Below are positions 1 through 7,727 of a stretch of 35,343 bases of DNA, piece after piece. The position numbers were made by a program, and so were the translations under genes. Position 1 is the first letter of the stretch; each line of letters begins with the position of its first letter. This DNA comes from Candidatus Peribacteria bacterium (GTDB lineage: Bacteria; Patescibacteriota; Gracilibacteria; UBA1369; UBA12463): the NCBI GenBank assembly GCA_943355055.1, contig CALREA010000011.1:1-35343 (forward strand), given 5' to 3'. The notes below the pieces were generated by a model. It saw nothing but the letters and a program-made list of their open reading frames with translations. It was not told the DNA's origin and made no database searches.

Positions 1-1325
1 AGATAACGATCAATATATGCCTTGAATTCTTTACCCGCCATGTGCTCTAAGCGCTTTTTCATGAGGCTCGGAGTCTGAGTGATATCGAGAGCGAAAGTAA
101 GATTTTTGTCCTTTCCGGTTCCTATAATTTCACCATCACGATTAAGAATTGTAGGATGCAGAATGGTAAATACCTTCTTCGTATCGGAATCGAGTTGATT
201 AAAAACCGTTTCAAGAGCACCTAGTTTACTGATAAGCAAAGTACAATAGGCGGCATATTCAGTCGGATTAGCAACCGCTGCATTAGGTCTTGATAAATAA
301 AAATTAATTTCAAGCTTTTTCCCAAGCTCAGCAACGCGTTGTTCAAGAGTTTTATATGAGGTTTCAATAGCCTTTTTCTCAACCTCGGAATTACCTTTTG
401 GAGCCGGTTCAGGAGCAGCAGGCTTAGGAAGTTCCGGAGCAGGCGCAGGTGGCTCAACCGGATCCAGTTTCTTTCCCTCAACTTTGATACCGATATCGAT
501 AGCGGAAGTTCGGAAACGTTCACCCTGTTTTGAATTGAAATCGAGCTGAAACGCAGCCGGTTTGGCATCAGGAAAACCCTTTCCTAAATTCTGCGCTCGC
601 TGATACGCCGTTGCCAGATTGAGCAAACCAAATTGATTACAAAAAACAGCTTCATTATTTTTGAGGTAGAGATCTCTCGCTGCCTTATCTTCACAATCGA
701 TATATCCCTGAATAATTGCTTTGTTATCATCACGCAGCTGCTTTGATGCGTCCGGTTTGATAGAAACATTCAAAAGCTCTTTAAAGGCATTCACTTTCGC
801 CTGATGCCAAGAATCAGGAAGCCCCTGGACCTTACCGAGATTAAACTTCGAAGCATCAACACCTCCCTGAAATACAAGATCTCTATCGAGCTTCTTAGTA
901 TTAATTGCCCGAATAAGTTTACTCATAATATTCTTCGCCTTTCCTGTACGATCACGTGGACGATCATACTGGCCGGCCCGATAGGTATAAATCGCGTATC
1001 GAATATCCTCGGGACTCTCATCAATAATACCTTTCAATCGGTTCAATACCTTCTTCACGGGTTCCACGGAAGCTTTGACATCAGTGACAGCATCGGCGGC
1101 GGCATCTTTTACCCCCTTTTTTTTCTCATCTCGATCATCTTTCGCCTCAGCAATTTTATCAGCCTTGTCACCCTCCTTTGCTAAGCCCTCGGTTGCGTCC
1201 GCAGGAGGATCAACCGCTTTATCTGACGTAGCAGGATCCGGCAAATCAGCAGCACCCTCAGCCATATACACAAACCGACGATCGATAGCCATACAAACGA
1301 GGCATTTTTTTAGATTGAGCATCAT
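1..1325 (-). CDS. Edge-truncated hypothetical protein with acidic/Ala-rich N-terminus and Pro-rich linker
   Basis: An open frame on the minus strand runs from an ATG pair at 1325/1322 to the left edge without a stop. That gives 441 complete codons, and the ORF track omits it because it is unclosed. The visible protein starts with a charged Ala/Asp/Lys-rich stretch, has a helical middle, a Pro/Ala linker near residues 285-310 and a second helical part. No catalytic motif or family was recognised. An in-frame stop lies just upstream of 1325. The ATG at 1265 (MAEGAADLP) is a plausible later start, and no Shine-Dalgarno helps to choose. The gene lies 66 bp downstream of the metallopeptidase on the same strand, so the two may be co-transcribed. 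The reading frame is well supported; the function is unknown. Confidence 0.7.
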   Translation of the reverse strand, partial: MMLNLKKCLVCMAIDRRFVYMAEGAADLPDPATSDKAVDPPADATEGLAKEGDKADKIAEAKDDRDEKKKGVKDAAADAVTDVKASVEPVKKVLNRLKGIIDESPEDIRYAIYTYRAGQYDRPRDRTGKAKNIMSKLIRAINTKKLDRDLVFQGGVDASKFNLGKVQGLPDSWHQAKVNAFKELLNVSIKPDASKQLRDDNKAIIQGYIDCEDKAARDLYLKNNEAVFCNQFGLLNLATAYQRAQNLGKGFPDAKPAAFQLDFNSKQGERFRTSAIDIGIKVEGKKLDPVEPPAPAPELPKPAAPEPAPKGNSEVEKKAIETSYKTLEQRVAELGKKLEINFYLSRPNAAVANPTEYAAYCTLLISKLGALETVFNQLDSDTKKVFTILHPTILNRDGEIIGTGKDKNLTFALDITQTPSLMKKRLEHMAGKEFKAYIDRY

Positions 1326-1391
1326 TGGTGAGATTTGTTTAGATATATATTTTTATACATAAGTATACCATACAACATTAATTAATTCAAG

Positions 1392-3317
1392 CTACTTCTT
1401 CCTACTTTCCAGCTCTGCGAGCCTACGGAAAGTGCGAGCCAGATCAGGTAAAACTTCAGCTTTGCGGACTGCATACAACCCCAGACATCTCCGTGCCTCA
1501 TCGAAATTTCCGCCTTTTTCATACAATGAAGCGACCTTATCCAAATCATGCCCCTCGGCCTCGAGACGTCTAGCCATTTTCAGATACCATCGGTCAACGG
1601 ATGGCTCGGCCATATCAACCTCGGCCCTACCTTTATGTTTCGATTTTGAAGCAGCCATAGATCTTTGCGGGACCTCTCCTAATTTCTCATAGATCGTAAT
1701 AGCCTCAACACCACCACGCTTTTTAGCCATGATATGAAGCAAATCTACAGCAATGGTCGGTAAATTTTTCCAATCATAAGAGGCTTGAACAACAGCTACC
1801 ATCTCTGCATACAGCTCAAATTCATGAGCGGTTTTGATTTGTTGAAAAAATTTGAGCGCGTTGATCTGAGATTCCGGGATGTTTTTCGCCCCGGCATAGG
1901 CAAGGGCCGCCTGCATCCAATTACCTCGCGAAACCGCCTGCAAAGCGGATGTTTCATAAAGTTGTTTCGCTTTTGCCTTCTCTCCAACCTGTTCATACGA
2001 AAATGCCACATCATAGGACTCCTCACGGCCACCGACATTAGCGGCGATGATGGAATACTCTTTTTTCGCGAACTCCAATTCATGAGCGGCACGGAAATTA
2101 TCCCCCGCGTCACGGTGACGACCACTTACTCGATGATTATCACCCAAGAGGTGATAGATCAAATCCGCATCGCTATCATGGCGATTACGAGAAAGATTTT
2201 TCCGGGAATCCTCCGCAGAAACAGCACGATCCAAAATACCATTCCAAAACGTATGATTCATCGCCTGCGACCAGGCACGGTAGTATCGGTACCCATTAAA
2301 TCCGGAATAGGTTTTGTACTCTTCTTCCGTCATGGTACGGGAAAAACGTTCGGCATGGAGATCAACAATTGAAGCGGTAAGAAGTTGAATTTTTACGAGG
2401 AGCCACTTATCATCTTTGGCTCTGCGAAGCATATATTTCAATGCATGTGGTAGAAAAGAATGCTCCCCCATCGTCGCCTGATCCTCAGGAATACTCGCCT
2501 TCCCATACTTTCTCGCAAAACCGGTTGGAGGCGCCCACGGTAGATCATCAAGAGCCAAATTTTTGTATCCAAGATATGCACCTTTAGATCCCGATTGCGC
2601 GACCCATCGATCATCATCTTTCCGCAAACCATTATGCCTGAAATCCAACGCATGGAAAAATTCATGATGAAACGTATTTTGATTCTGATCAACGTCCGGA
2701 GAATATGCCATCACAATATGCGAAGGACCGTCTGAATATCCGCCAACTGATCCACCCAGATCACTCATCGTAATTTTGCTGGCCATGTGCACCTCTAATC
2801 CACTCATCTTCTCAAAAATCCCAATCGGATACTGATCAGCGGCTCGGCACAGCGCGTCAAGAAAAGGAAGAAAATTTTTCGGGTCTCCTTTCTCGACTTT
2901 TTGAACAAGACTAAACTCAGTGTAATGTTCTGTGACGCAACCGCACTCATCCGGTTTTCCCGCCTCATGAATCTTTTTTTTGAAATGTAAATCATCATGC
3001 TCCAAAACACGAGCATCCATACCATATTTTTCTCGCAAATAGACAACTCTGCTCATAACGGTCGGGTAACGCTCAGGAGTATATCGTTGCGCCTGGGCAA
3101 TACGCTCTTGCTCTTCGGGAGTTGCTGCGCTATTAGAATGGTGATGTATGGCATATCCTGTGGCCCCGAGCGCAGCGAGGGCGACAAAAGCCCTAACAGC
3201 TGAGATATTTCGAAATGCATCAAGCCCTTTTTGAAAAGGACCCTTTACCGGAGCTTTTTTCGAACCCTCCATGCGCTTACTATCGTGAGAATCGGAATTC
3301 AAAACTGGTGTACGCAT
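1392..3317 (-). CDS. Membrane-anchored zincin-like metallopeptidase with helical-repeat C-terminus
   Basis: This 641-aa protein has a basic N-terminus and one hydrophobic segment at about residues 40-56 (AVRAFVALAALGATGYA), so it is probably anchored with its bulk outside. A zinc-binding HEFFH motif lies at residues 218-222 followed by ALD, typical of gluzincin/zincin metallopeptidases with the glutamate as catalytic base. The third zinc ligand could not be assigned; a candidate lies in the helical region about 100 residues later. From about residue 390 the sequence is rich in Ala/Tyr/Glu helix pairs resembling TPR/Sel1-like repeats, which usually bind proteins. A good promoter lies just upstream. 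Seen: the HExxH motif and the hydrophobic segment. Inferred: secretion and peptidase activity. The substrate is unknown. Confidence 0.75.
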   Translation of the reverse strand: MRTPVLNSDSHDSKRMEGSKKAPVKGPFQKGLDAFRNISAVRAFVALAALGATGYAIHHHSNSAATPEEQERIAQAQRYTPERYPTVMSRVVYLREKYGMDARVLEHDDLHFKKKIHEAGKPDECGCVTEHYTEFSLVQKVEKGDPKNFLPFLDALCRAADQYPIGIFEKMSGLEVHMASKITMSDLGGSVGGYSDGPSHIVMAYSPDVDQNQNTFHHEFFHALDFRHNGLRKDDDRWVAQSGSKGAYLGYKNLALDDLPWAPPTGFARKYGKASIPEDQATMGEHSFLPHALKYMLRRAKDDKWLLVKIQLLTASIVDLHAERFSRTMTEEEYKTYSGFNGYRYYRAWSQAMNHTFWNGILDRAVSAEDSRKNLSRNRHDSDADLIYHLLGDNHRVSGRHRDAGDNFRAAHELEFAKKEYSIIAANVGGREESYDVAFSYEQVGEKAKAKQLYETSALQAVSRGNWMQAALAYAGAKNIPESQINALKFFQQIKTAHEFELYAEMVAVVQASYDWKNLPTIAVDLLHIMAKKRGGVEAITIYEKLGEVPQRSMAASKSKHKGRAEVDMAEPSVDRWYLKMARRLEAEGHDLDKVASLYEKGGNFDEARRCLGLYAVRKAEVLPDLARTFRRLAELESRKK

Positions 3318-3337
3318 AATAGAAAAATTACATCTTG

Positions 3338-3365
3338 ATTATAACATAATTTATTAATTTAACAA
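3338..3365 (-). promoter_or_regulatory. Promoter of the metallopeptidase gene
   Basis: On the minus strand TTGTTA (3365-3360) and an extended -10 TGTTATAAT (hexamer 3343-3338) are separated by 16 bp. The -10 lies 20 nt before the ATG at 3317, giving a leader of roughly 13 nt. It faces away from the P-type ATPase promoter in the same 78-bp gap. Confidence 0.6.
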
Positions 3366-3383
3366 ATTTTTAATGCAATATGC

Positions 3384-3389
3384 TATACT
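3384..3389 (+). promoter_or_regulatory. Extended -10 element of the P-type ATPase gene, leaderless spacing
   Basis: TGCTATACT forms an extended -10 (TGn plus TATACT). Only 6 nt separate it from the ATG at 3396, so transcription should begin at or next to the start codon. No convincing -35 was seen, which is tolerable for an extended -10. Confidence 0.55.
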
Positions 3390-3395
3390 TAACAT

Positions 3396-6020
3396 ATGGA
3401 ACAAAACAAAGCTCAACAGGGTCTTTCAACCTCAGAGGTAGCACAACGGCGAATTCAGTACGGACCGAACCGATTAGAGATGAAACAACGAAAATCACTC
3501 TTCCTACGGTTTTTTGAGGAGTTCCGGGACCTCATGGTTATCATTCTCGTTATCGCCACCGGTATTTCATTTATGGTAGGCGAAATAAGTGATGGAATAG
3601 TGATCGGCATTATCATTGTACTCAACGCCACGATCGGATTTGTACAAAAATATCGCGCGGAAAAAGCTGTCGAAGCTCTGAAAAAAATGCTTGCCCCTCA
3701 GGCACGAGTTCTACGTGATGGAAAACAAAAAATGATCCCTGCCGAAGAAATCGTTCCGGGAGATATACTGATACTCAATGAAGGAGACATAATTGGCGCC
3801 GATGGTGAGGTAGTCCATGAAAATGAATTTCAAACACAGGAAGCGATGCTCACGGGAGAATCTATGCCAGTGGAAAAATCGCTCAAAGAAGGGAAAAACA
3901 AAGTATACATGGGGACGATGGTCGCGCACGGCAGTGCGCGAGTCACGGTAACTCAAATCGGCTCCCTCACCGCCTTCGGGAAAATTGCATCTCTCACCAC
4001 AGCAACAGAAAAAGACAAAAGTCCGTTGGAAAAAGAACTTGATCATATAGGCGTATTCGTAGGGAAAATTACGCTCGTCATCGCCGCGATGCTCGTAGGA
4101 TACGGATACATTATTCAAGAAATCAAACTCTCAAAAGCGATTCTTTTTGCCGCGTCCGTCGCCGTCGCCGCTGTTCCGGAAGGTCTCCCGGCAACCGTCA
4201 CCATCGCGCTCGCCATCGGCGTACAGCGCCTCGCGCGCAAAAACGCCATCATGAAACAACTCTCCTCCGTAGAAACACTTGGCTCAACAACCGTAATAGT
4301 AAGCGACAAAACCGGCACTCTTACAAAAAACGAAATGATGGTTCAAACATTGATTACCACAACCCTGCATCTCGATATCGAGGGAAACGGCTACGATCCA
4401 AAAGGAAATATATACGACACGGTAACAAAAGATACACATACGCCATCCTCGGAAACCAATATAATCGCCGTCATTTGCGCCCTCTGCAACAATGCGAAAC
4501 TCATCATAAATCAAGAAACAAATCAATGGAGCATAATAGGAGATCCCACCGAAGCCGCGCTCCTGACGCTCGCGGAAAAACTCGGACTATCACAGGAAAA
4601 AGCGCTTACAGAAACGAAAATAATGCATGAATTTCCGTTCGATTCTCATCGCAAACGAATGAGTATCATAATCACAAACTCCGAAGGAAAAAAAATGCTT
4701 CTCGTAAAAGGTGCTCCTGATATGATGATGAAAGTCTGCACGAATATCGTATCCGGCGGATCAATATATAAACTCAGTGAACATGAACGCACGCAAATAC
4801 TCGAAGACAACGAAGAAGGTGCGAAAAAAGCGCTTCGCATGATCGCGTTCGCCTACAAGGAATTGGATAAAGATACGCAACAGCGGACCGTTGATGAAAT
4901 AGAAAAAGATCTCACCTATGTAGGCATGTGTGGCATCATCGATCCGGCTCGCCCGGAAGTAGCGGAAGCGATTACGCTAGCATACAAGGCCGGAATTCGA
5001 GTATACATGCTCACCGGCGACCATGGGCTTACGGCAAAAGCAATCGCGAACAACATTGGACTCGCATGTGAAAACATCATAACCGGAGAAGAACTACAAC
5101 GCATTTCTGACAAGCAACTACTGGAAATATTTAAACAGAAAACGCCGACTATTTTTGCACGGGTAAGTCCTCAAGACAAATTACGAGTCGTCTCGCTCCT
5201 GAAAGATACCGGTGAAATTGTCGCCGTCACCGGCGACGGTGTTAACGACGCGCCCGCGCTCAAACGCGCCGATATTGGCATAGCAATGGGTATTGCCGGA
5301 ACGGACGTTTCAAAAGAAGCAGCCAACATGGTTCTCGTCGACGATAGTTTTTCTACCATCATCACCGCCATTCAAGAAGGACGTACCATCTATGAAAACC
5401 TCAAAAAATTCATCATGTTTATTTTCGCTAGCAACATCGGCGAATTGTTTGTAATTTTTGGAGCTATCATATTGCAGATCCCCATGCCACTTACTGCCAT
5501 AACGATGTTGCTCATAAATATCGGAACGGATATATTTCCCGCGCTCGCGCTCGGCGTGGAACCGAGTAAAATTTCATACATGGAAACCGAACCAAGAAAT
5601 CCAAACAATAAAATTCTCAACGCATCATTCATCAAACGCATGATGTATATCGGTATTACCATCGGAGCAACTTCGCTCGCCGCGTACATGATCGGACGTC
5701 GCTTCTACACGCAAGAAACAGCCATGACACTCACCTACGCCACCCTGGTGATCGCCCAACTTTTCAACGCCTACAACGCAAAATCCGCCACACACTCATG
5801 CTTCATCAAGCCCTTCGGGAACCTCTATCTCATCGGCGCCATCATCCTCTCCGCGGCAATAACGATCGCCACCATTCAGATTCCATTCCTCCAAGAACAT
5901 CTCAGCACTACCTCGCTCACAATCAATCAATGGCTCATAGCCATCGCTCTTGGCACCATCACGCTCCTCGCGGAAGAAATCAGAAAATACATCGTTCGCC
6001 ATACAAAAATCGTAGTATAA
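3396..6020 (+). CDS. P-type Ca2+-transporting ATPase (P2A, SERCA/PacL-like)
   Basis: This 874-aa cation pump spans the inner membrane and couples ATP hydrolysis to cation export. The expected order is seen: N-terminal cation-ATPase domain, actuator loop with TGES (153-156), M4 with PEGLP (261-265), phosphorylation motif DKTGT (D304), nucleotide-binding region, the TGDGVNDAP hinge near 612-620, and C-terminal transmembrane helices. Residues that coordinate Ca2+ in SERCA have clear counterparts: E in VPEGLP (M4), N and E in SNIGE (M5), and N, T and D in NIGTD (M6). This favours Ca2+ over H+ or Na+/K+, although Mn2+ cannot be excluded. It heads a tight plus-strand run (gaps of 15, 5 and 23 bp) with DUF167, rsmA and a small protein. 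Confidence 0.93.
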   Translation: MEQNKAQQGLSTSEVAQRRIQYGPNRLEMKQRKSLFLRFFEEFRDLMVIILVIATGISFMVGEISDGIVIGIIIVLNATIGFVQKYRAEKAVEALKKMLAPQARVLRDGKQKMIPAEEIVPGDILILNEGDIIGADGEVVHENEFQTQEAMLTGESMPVEKSLKEGKNKVYMGTMVAHGSARVTVTQIGSLTAFGKIASLTTATEKDKSPLEKELDHIGVFVGKITLVIAAMLVGYGYIIQEIKLSKAILFAASVAVAAVPEGLPATVTIALAIGVQRLARKNAIMKQLSSVETLGSTTVIVSDKTGTLTKNEMMVQTLITTTLHLDIEGNGYDPKGNIYDTVTKDTHTPSSETNIIAVICALCNNAKLIINQETNQWSIIGDPTEAALLTLAEKLGLSQEKALTETKIMHEFPFDSHRKRMSIIITNSEGKKMLLVKGAPDMMMKVCTNIVSGGSIYKLSEHERTQILEDNEEGAKKALRMIAFAYKELDKDTQQRTVDEIEKDLTYVGMCGIIDPARPEVAEAITLAYKAGIRVYMLTGDHGLTAKAIANNIGLACENIITGEELQRISDKQLLEIFKQKTPTIFARVSPQDKLRVVSLLKDTGEIVAVTGDGVNDAPALKRADIGIAMGIAGTDVSKEAANMVLVDDSFSTIITAIQEGRTIYENLKKFIMFIFASNIGELFVIFGAIILQIPMPLTAITMLLINIGTDIFPALALGVEPSKISYMETEPRNPNNKILNASFIKRMMYIGITIGATSLAAYMIGRRFYTQETAMTLTYATLVIAQLFNAYNAKSATHSCFIKPFGNLYLIGAIILSAAITIATIQIPFLQEHLSTTSLTINQWLIAIALGTITLLAEEIRKYIVRHTKIVV

Positions 6021-6035
6021 ATACAGAAAAAAAAT

Positions 6036-6302
6036 ATGAACCTTCTCACCCATCTCCTCCAATTCAACAAGAAAGAACTGCGCGTAAAAATAAAAGTAAC
6101 TCCATCCTCTCCAAAAAACGAAGTAACCGGAATCATGGCTGACGGAGCCATAAAAATACGCATTCACGCCACGCCCGAACAGGGAAAAGCAAACGAACAG
6201 CTCGTCAAATTCCTCGCCGAAGAACTCGAAATCGACACATCAAACATTGAAATCATCTCCGGTCACACCTCCTCCCGCAAAGAAGTTTTTATTTACCTGT
6301 AA
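6036..6302 (+). CDS. DUF167 / YggU (UPF0235) family protein
   Basis: This 88-aa protein matches the DUF167 pattern throughout: a strand with KVTPSSPKNEV, a second with IKIRIHATPEQGKAN, a helix with LVKFLAEEL, and the terminal IEIISGHTSSRKEVFI strand. Family members are small alpha/beta proteins of unknown role. The first 15 residues precede the conserved core and may be an extension. It sits between the ATPase and rsmA, only 5 bp before rsmA, consistent with co-transcription. Confidence 0.85.
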   Translation: MNLLTHLLQFNKKELRVKIKVTPSSPKNEVTGIMADGAIKIRIHATPEQGKANEQLVKFLAEELEIDTSNIEIISGHTSSRKEVFIYL

Positions 6303-6307
6303 CATTC

Positions 6308-7204
6308 ATGGAAAAACTCACCAACATCAACGTCATCAAAAACCTTCTCATGGCCCATTCGCGGACCGATGGCACGAGTCAATTGACAGCCAAGAAATCA
6401 TTCGGTCAAAACTTCCTCATCAATGAACACGTACTCGATCAAATCATCGAAGCCGCGGAAATAAACGATCAGGACACCATCATAGAAATCGGCCCGGGTC
6501 TCGGCGTTCTCACGCGCGAACTCTGTCTCCGTGCAAAAAATGTCATATCCATCGAAAAAGATCGCGACATGCTAAAAATTCTGGATACCACCATTATCAA
6601 AGATACACCTGGCGCGAAGGCAAAAATCACCATCATCAACGAAGACGCCCTGCGCTGGACTCCAGAGTCAAACCAACTCACGACCAATAAACCCTATAAA
6701 CTCGTCGCAAACCTCCCTTACAACGTCGCCACAGCCATCATCCATAACTTTCTCGTCAAGACGGCCTACACCGAAACCAAACCAATTCTCATCGTCGTCC
6801 TCGTCCAAAAAGAAGTCGCCGACAAAGCATGCGCCACAACCGGCGACCACAACGTCCTCTCCCTCACACTCCAGCCATTTGCCACACTAAGAGTCATCAG
6901 CGATGTCTCCCCCGGGTCTTTCTACCCCGCCCCAAAAGTCACCTCCTCGATTCTCAAAATTACTCCCAGAATAACCCCCCTCCTTCCGGAAAACCTTTTC
7001 ACAACCTACTTCAAGCTCATCCACAGCGCTTTCACGCAAAAACGCAAAACCCTCACCAACGGCCTTCAATCAATTATTCCTAAACGCGACCTCCCCGATC
7101 TCCTCACCAAAGCCGGAATCGACCCCATGGCCCGCCCTCAACATCTGAGTATAGAGCAGTGGATCGCACTAGCTAGACAAGTACAAGCAAATATGATACA
7201 ATAG
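6308..7204 (+). CDS. rsmA: 16S rRNA (adenine1518/1519-N6)-dimethyltransferase RsmA/KsgA
   Basis: This 298-aa SAM-dependent enzyme dimethylates two adjacent adenines in helix 45 of 16S rRNA during 30S maturation. It begins the conserved domain with KKSFGQNFL (29-37), has the SAM-binding motif EIGPGLG (60-66), and the catalytic N-L-P-Y at 135-138. The end shows the usual FxxLIHSAFTQKRKTL helix. Length is normal for the family. It lies 5 bp after the DUF167 gene in the same operon-like run. Confidence 0.95.
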   Translation: MEKLTNINVIKNLLMAHSRTDGTSQLTAKKSFGQNFLINEHVLDQIIEAAEINDQDTIIEIGPGLGVLTRELCLRAKNVISIEKDRDMLKILDTTIIKDTPGAKAKITIINEDALRWTPESNQLTTNKPYKLVANLPYNVATAIIHNFLVKTAYTETKPILIVVLVQKEVADKACATTGDHNVLSLTLQPFATLRVISDVSPGSFYPAPKVTSSILKITPRITPLLPENLFTTYFKLIHSAFTQKRKTLTNGLQSIIPKRDLPDLLTKAGIDPMARPQHLSIEQWIALARQVQANMIQ

Positions 7205-7227
7205 AACATCAAATAAAAATAAAAACC

Positions 7228-7626
7228 ATGGAAATAACATCCACGCAACGACGAATTGACCGTATACAGCCGGGAACAACGGTAGAAGAAATGAAACAGC
7301 ATGTCCGGGACGCTACGGATCTCTTGAATATTCTCGACAAAGATAACGCCGCAATTTCCAAAATCAGCGACACGGTGAAGTCAAAACTCGCCACGATTCC
7401 AGCCATTGCAACACCCGAAACCGAAGACGAAACCAAAATCATCGACGCTCTGTTCCTCGGAATTATGAGTGTCAAAAAACTTCTCGCCCTCAAGGGCACT
7501 ACCACGCAATTCGATGATCAAATTACCGTATGGCAAGTCGCCCTCAACAACCTCCGTTACAAACGCGACTACACCACCGCTCTCAAGCTCAAAGACCTCC
7601 TCCGCAGCGTCCAGGAGAAAATTTAA
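7228..7626 (+). CDS. Small helical hypothetical protein with UVR-like C-terminal motif
   Basis: This 132-aa, almost entirely helical protein was not recognised as a family. Its last 25 residues (DYTTALKLKDLLRSVQEKI) resemble a UVR motif, the helical hairpin by which UvrB and UvrC interact, which often has the form FExAAxLRDxI. The resemblance is weak and the rest of the protein gives no clue. It is 23 bp downstream of rsmA and probably ends that transcription unit. Confidence 0.6.
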   Translation: MEITSTQRRIDRIQPGTTVEEMKQHVRDATDLLNILDKDNAAISKISDTVKSKLATIPAIATPETEDETKIIDALFLGIMSVKKLLALKGTTTQFDDQITVWQVALNNLRYKRDYTTALKLKDLLRSVQEKI

Positions 7627-7692
7627 AGCTGGATTAGGCGCACATAATCTTCCATAAAACAAAAACTATACAATAAGTAAAGTCTATAGTAG

Positions 7693-7720
7693 AATAGTAC
7701 ACTAATTTTAAGGTACTATT
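7693..7720 (+). promoter_or_regulatory. -10 element within an inverted repeat before the NHL sorting-substrate gene
   Basis: A perfect 8-bp inverted repeat, AATAGTAC (7693-7700) and GTACTATT (7713-7720), is separated by 12 bp. The right arm contains TACTAT (7714-7719), which ends 8 nt before the ATG at 7728 and can serve as a -10. A regulator bound here would cover the promoter. An 8-bp repeat of this kind is not rare by chance in a window this size, so only its position makes it notable. Confidence 0.35.
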
Positions 7721-7727
7721 ACATCAT

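Noticed and set aside
3711-4118. Antisense ORF within the P-type ATPase gene
   Set aside because: The plus-strand ATPase frame is conserved throughout; the antisense frame shows no family pattern.
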